Below, piece by piece: positions 6,202 to 9,426 of a stretch of DNA of 9,426 bases; the first letter of the stretch is position 1; each line of letters opens with the position of its first letter. The position numbers were made by a program, and so were the translations under genes. Where the stretch lies: positions 1 to 9,426 of the forward strand of contig JAUPWC010000331.1 of NCBI GenBank assembly GCA_030916665.1, written 5' to 3'. The notes below the pieces were generated by a model, which was not told where the DNA came from, did no database searches, and saw only the letters and a program-made list of their open reading frames with translations. Origin of the DNA: Verrucomicrobiota bacterium. Lineage in GTDB: Bacteria > Verrucomicrobiota > Verrucomicrobiia > Opitutales > Opitutaceae.

Positions 6202-6203
6202 CC

Positions 6204-7829
6204 ATGGGCCTGCACGTCACCTCCCACTCGGTCCCCGGCACTGGCCGCGCGCGTTCGGACGACGCCTGCGCGCACCGCCAGCATGGCGACGTGCTGGTCG
6301 CCGCCGTGGCCGACGGCGTGGGCAGCGCCCGTGCCGGAGGCGAAGCCGCGATCCGCGCGACGCGCCGGCTGGTGGACAACTTCGAGACGCGCCCCTCCGC
6401 CTGGAGCATCGAGCGCGCATTGCTGGAGTTCACCCAGCAGGTCAACCGCCAGCTTTGCGAGGAGGCCGTGCATCGCTACGGCTCCGAGGGCGCCCTCGCC
6501 TGCACGCTCGCCGCCGTCGCCATCGCCGGTGACATGATGTGGGGCGTCAACCTCGGCGACACCGAGGTGTTCCTCCTGCGTGGCGGCGAACTGCGCCCGC
6601 TCTCCGAGAAACATGTCCTCGCCGGCCCGGGCAACGCGCACGTCATCACGCACGGCCTGGGCCTGGAGGCGAACGCCTCCCCGCACCTCTTCAGCTGGCG
6701 GCTCGCCGCCGGGGACCGCGTGGTGATCTGCACCGACGGCATCACCCGGCCGCTGAACCGCGAGCGGATCGTGGCCCAGCTCGGCCGCCACGGCGACGCC
6801 ACCACACTCGTGCGCGCGGTCGCCACGCCCGACGATGATGCCACCGCGCTGGTGATCGACATCGTCAGCGCACCGGCCGCCGCCGGGGCCGCCGCCCGGC
6901 CCGCGCTGCATGTGCCGGAAACCCTCCACGCCAACCAGGATTGGGCGGGGCACACCCTGCTCCGCCCGCTCGACCCGGACTCCCGCGTCTGGCTCGCACG
7001 CCGTCTGGCCGACGGCGCCAACCGCGTGCTCAAGTTCGCCCCGTCCGACGCCAGGCACGACGAACGCCTGCGCGCGCTGTTCAGCACGGAGATCGCGCAG
7101 GCCCGCCGCCTCCAGTCGTCGTGGTTCCCCGCCGTCGAGATTCCCGCAGGCGACCCGGTCTCCTGCTACAGCCTCGAATACTTCGCCGCTCCCACCCTGC
7201 GCGAGTGCCTGAAAGACCGGCCGCTCGCGGCCGAGGAGGTCATTGCCCTCGGACGCTTTCTCGCCGAGGCCGCGCAATTCCTGCTGGCGCACGATCTCGT
7301 GCACGGCGACCTGAAGCCCGAGAACATCCTCGTGCTCAACCGCGGCACCGCCGCCGAATTTCTCCTGCTCGACTTTGGCAGCGTCGCCCCGCTGTTCGCT
7401 CCGCCCTCGCGCGCCGGCACGCCCAGCTACATCGCTCCGGAGCGTTTTCAGGGGGCGCCTCATTCCGAGCGCACGGAGATTTTCGGCATCGGCGTCACCC
7501 TGTTCGAAGCCGCCACCCGCGCCTATCCCTACGGCGAGATCGAGCGCTTCCAGAATCCCCGCTTCGGCACGCCGCGCCGCCCGGTCCGGCTCAACGCCGC
7601 GCTGCCCGAATGGCTGGAGGCCGTGCTTCTCCGCTCCGTGGCCGCCGACCCGCAGCGCCGTTACCAGAATTACTCCGAGCTCGGCTACGACCTGCTGCAC
7701 CCCGACAAGGTCGAACCGTTCTTCGCGCCCGACACCCCGCTCTTCGAGCGGAACCCCCTCCTTTTTTGGCAGCTCCTCGCCGCCCTGCTGGCGGCCCTGA
7801 ACCTGCTGCAACTCTTCCTGCGGAAATGA
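6204..7829 (+). CDS. Protein phosphatase (PP2C) - Ser/Thr kinase fusion with C-terminal membrane anchor
   Basis: The 541-residue product joins two opposing activities. Residues 1-222 are a PPM/PP2C phosphatase with the metal-site motifs in place: RSDDA (17-21), ADGVGS (36-41), GDT (118-120), CTDGITR (176-182) and PDDDATALVI (209-218). After a short Ala-rich linker, residues about 245-500 are a Hanks-type kinase: VLK lysine 277, helix-C Glu296, HGDLKPEN (367-374), DFG (390-392) and GTPSYIAPE (405-413). The chain ends with one hydrophobic helix (about 518-538) and Arg-Lys, so it is probably tail-anchored in the inner membrane with both domains cytosolic. Oddities are a missing Gly-rich loop, HGD instead of HRD, a short activation segment and Glu425 where an Asp is usual. 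It lies two bases after nasA and overlaps nirA by ATGA. From memory, similar fusions adjoin nasA and nirB in Pseudomonas. Control of nitrate uptake or reduction is inferred; the target is unknown. Confidence 0.92.
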   Translation: MGLHVTSHSVPGTGRARSDDACAHRQHGDVLVAAVADGVGSARAGGEAAIRATRRLVDNFETRPSAWSIERALLEFTQQVNRQLCEEAVHRYGSEGALACTLAAVAIAGDMMWGVNLGDTEVFLLRGGELRPLSEKHVLAGPGNAHVITHGLGLEANASPHLFSWRLAAGDRVVICTDGITRPLNRERIVAQLGRHGDATTLVRAVATPDDDATALVIDIVSAPAAAGAAARPALHVPETLHANQDWAGHTLLRPLDPDSRVWLARRLADGANRVLKFAPSDARHDERLRALFSTEIAQARRLQSSWFPAVEIPAGDPVSCYSLEYFAAPTLRECLKDRPLAAEEVIALGRFLAEAAQFLLAHDLVHGDLKPENILVLNRGTAAEFLLLDFGSVAPLFAPPSRAGTPSYIAPERFQGAPHSERTEIFGIGVTLFEAATRAYPYGEIERFQNPRFGTPRRPVRLNAALPEWLEAVLLRSVAADPQRRYQNYSELGYDLLHPDKVEPFFAPDTPLFERNPLLFWQLLAALLAALNLLQLFLRK

Positions 7830-9426
7830 ATAACTCTCCCGTCCAGTCCCCCGCCACGCCCGGCTCCTTCTCCAACGACCAGAAGGAATACCTGCAGGGC
7901 TTCATGGCCGGCGTGCTCGCCAGCGGCCAGTATGCCTACGTCGGCGCCAACGCCGCCGGCCAGCTCACCGGCGCGCCCGCCGCCGCCGTCACCGGCAACC
8001 TCGCCGCCCCCTCCGAGGATAATATCTTCGGCACCCCGCTCGGCGACCTCTCCAAGCCCGAACGCTGGAAGCACGAGGAGAACGGCCTCGATGTCTGGGA
8101 GAAAATGGTCGCCCACGCCAACGCCGACAAGTTCCCCGACGAGGCCGACACCTTCCGGTTCAAGTTCCACGGCCTCTTCTACGTCGCTCCGGCGCAGGAC
8201 AGCTTCATGATGCGCCTCCGCATCCCCGCCGGCGAGATCAGCTCGCACCAGCTCCGCGGCCTGGCCGGCCTCGTGGACGAGATCGGCAACGGCGGCTCCG
8301 ACATCACGACGCGTGCCAACCTCCAGATCCGCGAGATGAAACCGCACTCCATCGTCCGCGCGCTCACGCGCGTGCAGGAGCTCGGCCTCACCGCCCGGGG
8401 CTCCGGCGCCGACAACATCCGCAACGTCACCGCCACGCCCACCAGCGGTTTTGACCGCGACGAACTGATCGATGTCCGCCCCTACGCGCACGCGCTCCAC
8501 CATTACATCCTCAACCACCGCGATCTCTACGGCCTGCCGCGCAAGTTTAACATCGCCTTCGACTCGGGCGGCAGCATCTCCGCCGCGGTCGATACGAACG
8601 ACATCGGCTTCTTCGCCGTGCGCGTGACGGAGAAGACTCTCGCCGCCAATCCGGCCCCGGGCGTCGAGCCCGGCCTTTACTTCCGCTGCGAAGTCGGCGG
8701 CATCACCGGCCACAAGGATTTCGCCCGCGACACCGGCATTTTGCTCAAGCCGGCGGAACTCGTGCCGGTCGCCGCCGCCATGGTCCGCGTCTTCCGCGAG
8801 CACGGCGACCGCACCGACCGCAAGAAGGCCCGCCTCAAGTATCTGCTCGAGAAGTGGGGTGGCTTCCCGAAGTTTCTCGAGGAAACCCAGAAGAAGCTCG
8901 CCTTCCCGCTGGTTTACGCGCCCCGCGGCTGCGCCGAGCCCCGCAAGCCCGTGCTCAAGCACGGCCACCTCGGCATCTTCAAGCAGAGTCAGCCCGGCCT
9001 GAACTACGTGGGCATCGGCGTGCCGGTCGGCCGCATGAACGCGAAGCAGATGCGCCGCCTCGCCGATCTGGCCGACCACTACGGCACCGGCGAGATCCGC
9101 CTCACCGTCTGGCAGAGCCTGATCATCCCCCACGTGCCCGACGCCTACGCGGCCACGCTCGCGCGCGCGGCGAACAGCCTCGGCTTCTTCACCGAGTCCC
9201 ACACCGCCGCCGGCTGCGTCATCGCCTGCACGGGCAGCAAGGGCTGCAAATACGCCGCCGCCGACACCAAGGGCCACGCGCGCGCGACGATGGCGCACCT
9301 GCGCAAGCGCGATCCCGGCCTCGACCAGGCCGTGAACATCCACTTCACCGGCTGCAACCACTCCTGCGCCCAGCACTACTGCGGCGACATCGGCGCCATC
9401 GCCACCAAGCTCACCGACGGCCGCGA
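7826..9426 (+). CDS. nirA: Siroheme nitrite reductase, NirA type (3' end missing)
   Basis: This encodes 533 complete residues of an assimilatory nitrite reductase that converts nitrite to ammonium with six electrons. It has two ferredoxin-like half-domains (about 125-190 and 385-450), the siroheme-contact stretches TTRANLQIRE (161-170) and NIRNVTATPTSGFD (197-210), PRKFNIAFD (238-246) and RLTVWQSLIIPHV (425-437). The [4Fe-4S]-siroheme cysteines are C468-x5-C474 (CTGSKGC) and C510-x3-C514 (TGCNHSC). Nitrite rather than sulfite as substrate is favoured by the nitrate transporter in the same operon; sequence alone separates the two poorly. An Ala/Gly-rich N-terminal stretch (about 38-62) precedes the conserved part. 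The start overlaps the previous stop by ATGA without a Shine-Dalgarno, so translation is probably coupled. The missing C-terminus could be a normal end or a fused electron-transfer domain, so the donor (ferredoxin or other) is open. Confidence 0.92.
   Translation, partial: MNNSPVQSPATPGSFSNDQKEYLQGFMAGVLASGQYAYVGANAAGQLTGAPAAAVTGNLAAPSEDNIFGTPLGDLSKPERWKHEENGLDVWEKMVAHANADKFPDEADTFRFKFHGLFYVAPAQDSFMMRLRIPAGEISSHQLRGLAGLVDEIGNGGSDITTRANLQIREMKPHSIVRALTRVQELGLTARGSGADNIRNVTATPTSGFDRDELIDVRPYAHALHHYILNHRDLYGLPRKFNIAFDSGGSISAAVDTNDIGFFAVRVTEKTLAANPAPGVEPGLYFRCEVGGITGHKDFARDTGILLKPAELVPVAAAMVRVFREHGDRTDRKKARLKYLLEKWGGFPKFLEETQKKLAFPLVYAPRGCAEPRKPVLKHGHLGIFKQSQPGLNYVGIGVPVGRMNAKQMRRLADLADHYGTGEIRLTVWQSLIIPHVPDAYAATLARAANSLGFFTESHTAAGCVIACTGSKGCKYAAADTKGHARATMAHLRKRDPGLDQAVNIHFTGCNHSCAQHYCGDIGAIATKLTDGR

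Noticed and set aside
5940..6203. Extension of the phosphatase-kinase frame 88 codons into nasA
   Set aside because: The extra part is an Arg/Pro-rich shadow of the transporter. The PP2C domain begins properly at the ATG at 6204, two bases after the nasA stop.
4870..9376. Very long minus-strand open frames (401, 556 and 563 codons) opposite nasA, the phosphatase-kinase and nirA
   Set aside because: They are mirror images of strongly G/C-ending codons in real genes. Their translations are Arg/Glu/Ala/Gly-rich low-complexity sequence without recognisable domains.
1..9426. CRISPR arrays, tRNA or rRNA genes, complete insertion sequences, integration sites
   Set aside because: Reading through the window I found no regularly spaced repeats, no tRNA-like cloverleaf sequence, no rRNA stretches and no transposase with inverted ends.

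Overview
The window is GC-rich DNA with strong G/C preference at third codon positions and few Shine-Dalgarno sequences. The gene mix is an alginate-export-type outer-membrane barrel, a NirA-type siroheme nitrite reductase, a NarK/NasA transporter and a secreted HExxH protein with a helical-repeat tail. It suggests a Gram-negative, free-living bacterium, and my best guess is Verrucomicrobiota (Opitutaceae-like). That placement is inference from protein style; no rRNA or other marker gene is present.

Layout. Bases 3-260 are the 3' end of a cyclophilin gene, closed by a good intrinsic terminator (290-320). On the minus strand follow a secreted gluzincin-like protein with a repeat tail (339-1949) and a LysR-type regulator (2011-2940), 61 bp apart and co-directional. 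The 280-bp divergent region between the LysR gene and an outer-membrane porin (3221-4447) holds an ATC-N9-GAT LysR-type box and a perfect FNR/CRP-family box (TTGAT-N4-ATCAA), the latter placed as for a class II activated promoter. A gene-poor stretch (4448-4921) holds hairpins, an AT-richer segment with two palindromes, and a candidate sigma-54 promoter. It leads into a tightly packed nitrate assimilation operon: a possible 25-codon leader ORF (4922-4999), the nitrate transporter nasA (4996-6201), a protein phosphatase-kinase fusion with a C-terminal membrane anchor (6204-7829), and nirA nitrite reductase (7826 to beyond the window).

How the genes fit together. The porin could let nitrate or another small solute cross the outer membrane, NasA would carry nitrate or nitrite across the inner membrane, and NirA would reduce nitrite to ammonium. 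The nitrate reductase is not in the window and may lie downstream. The phosphatase-kinase, translated between transporter and reductase and apparently tethered to the inner membrane, is the most interesting element. It is a plausible post-translational switch for nitrate uptake or reduction. From memory, a similar fusion sits beside nasA and nirB in Pseudomonas, so the association looks conserved although its target is, as far as I know, not established. The control signals suggest layered regulation: anaerobic or NO sensing (FNR family), LysR, and nitrogen limitation (sigma-54).
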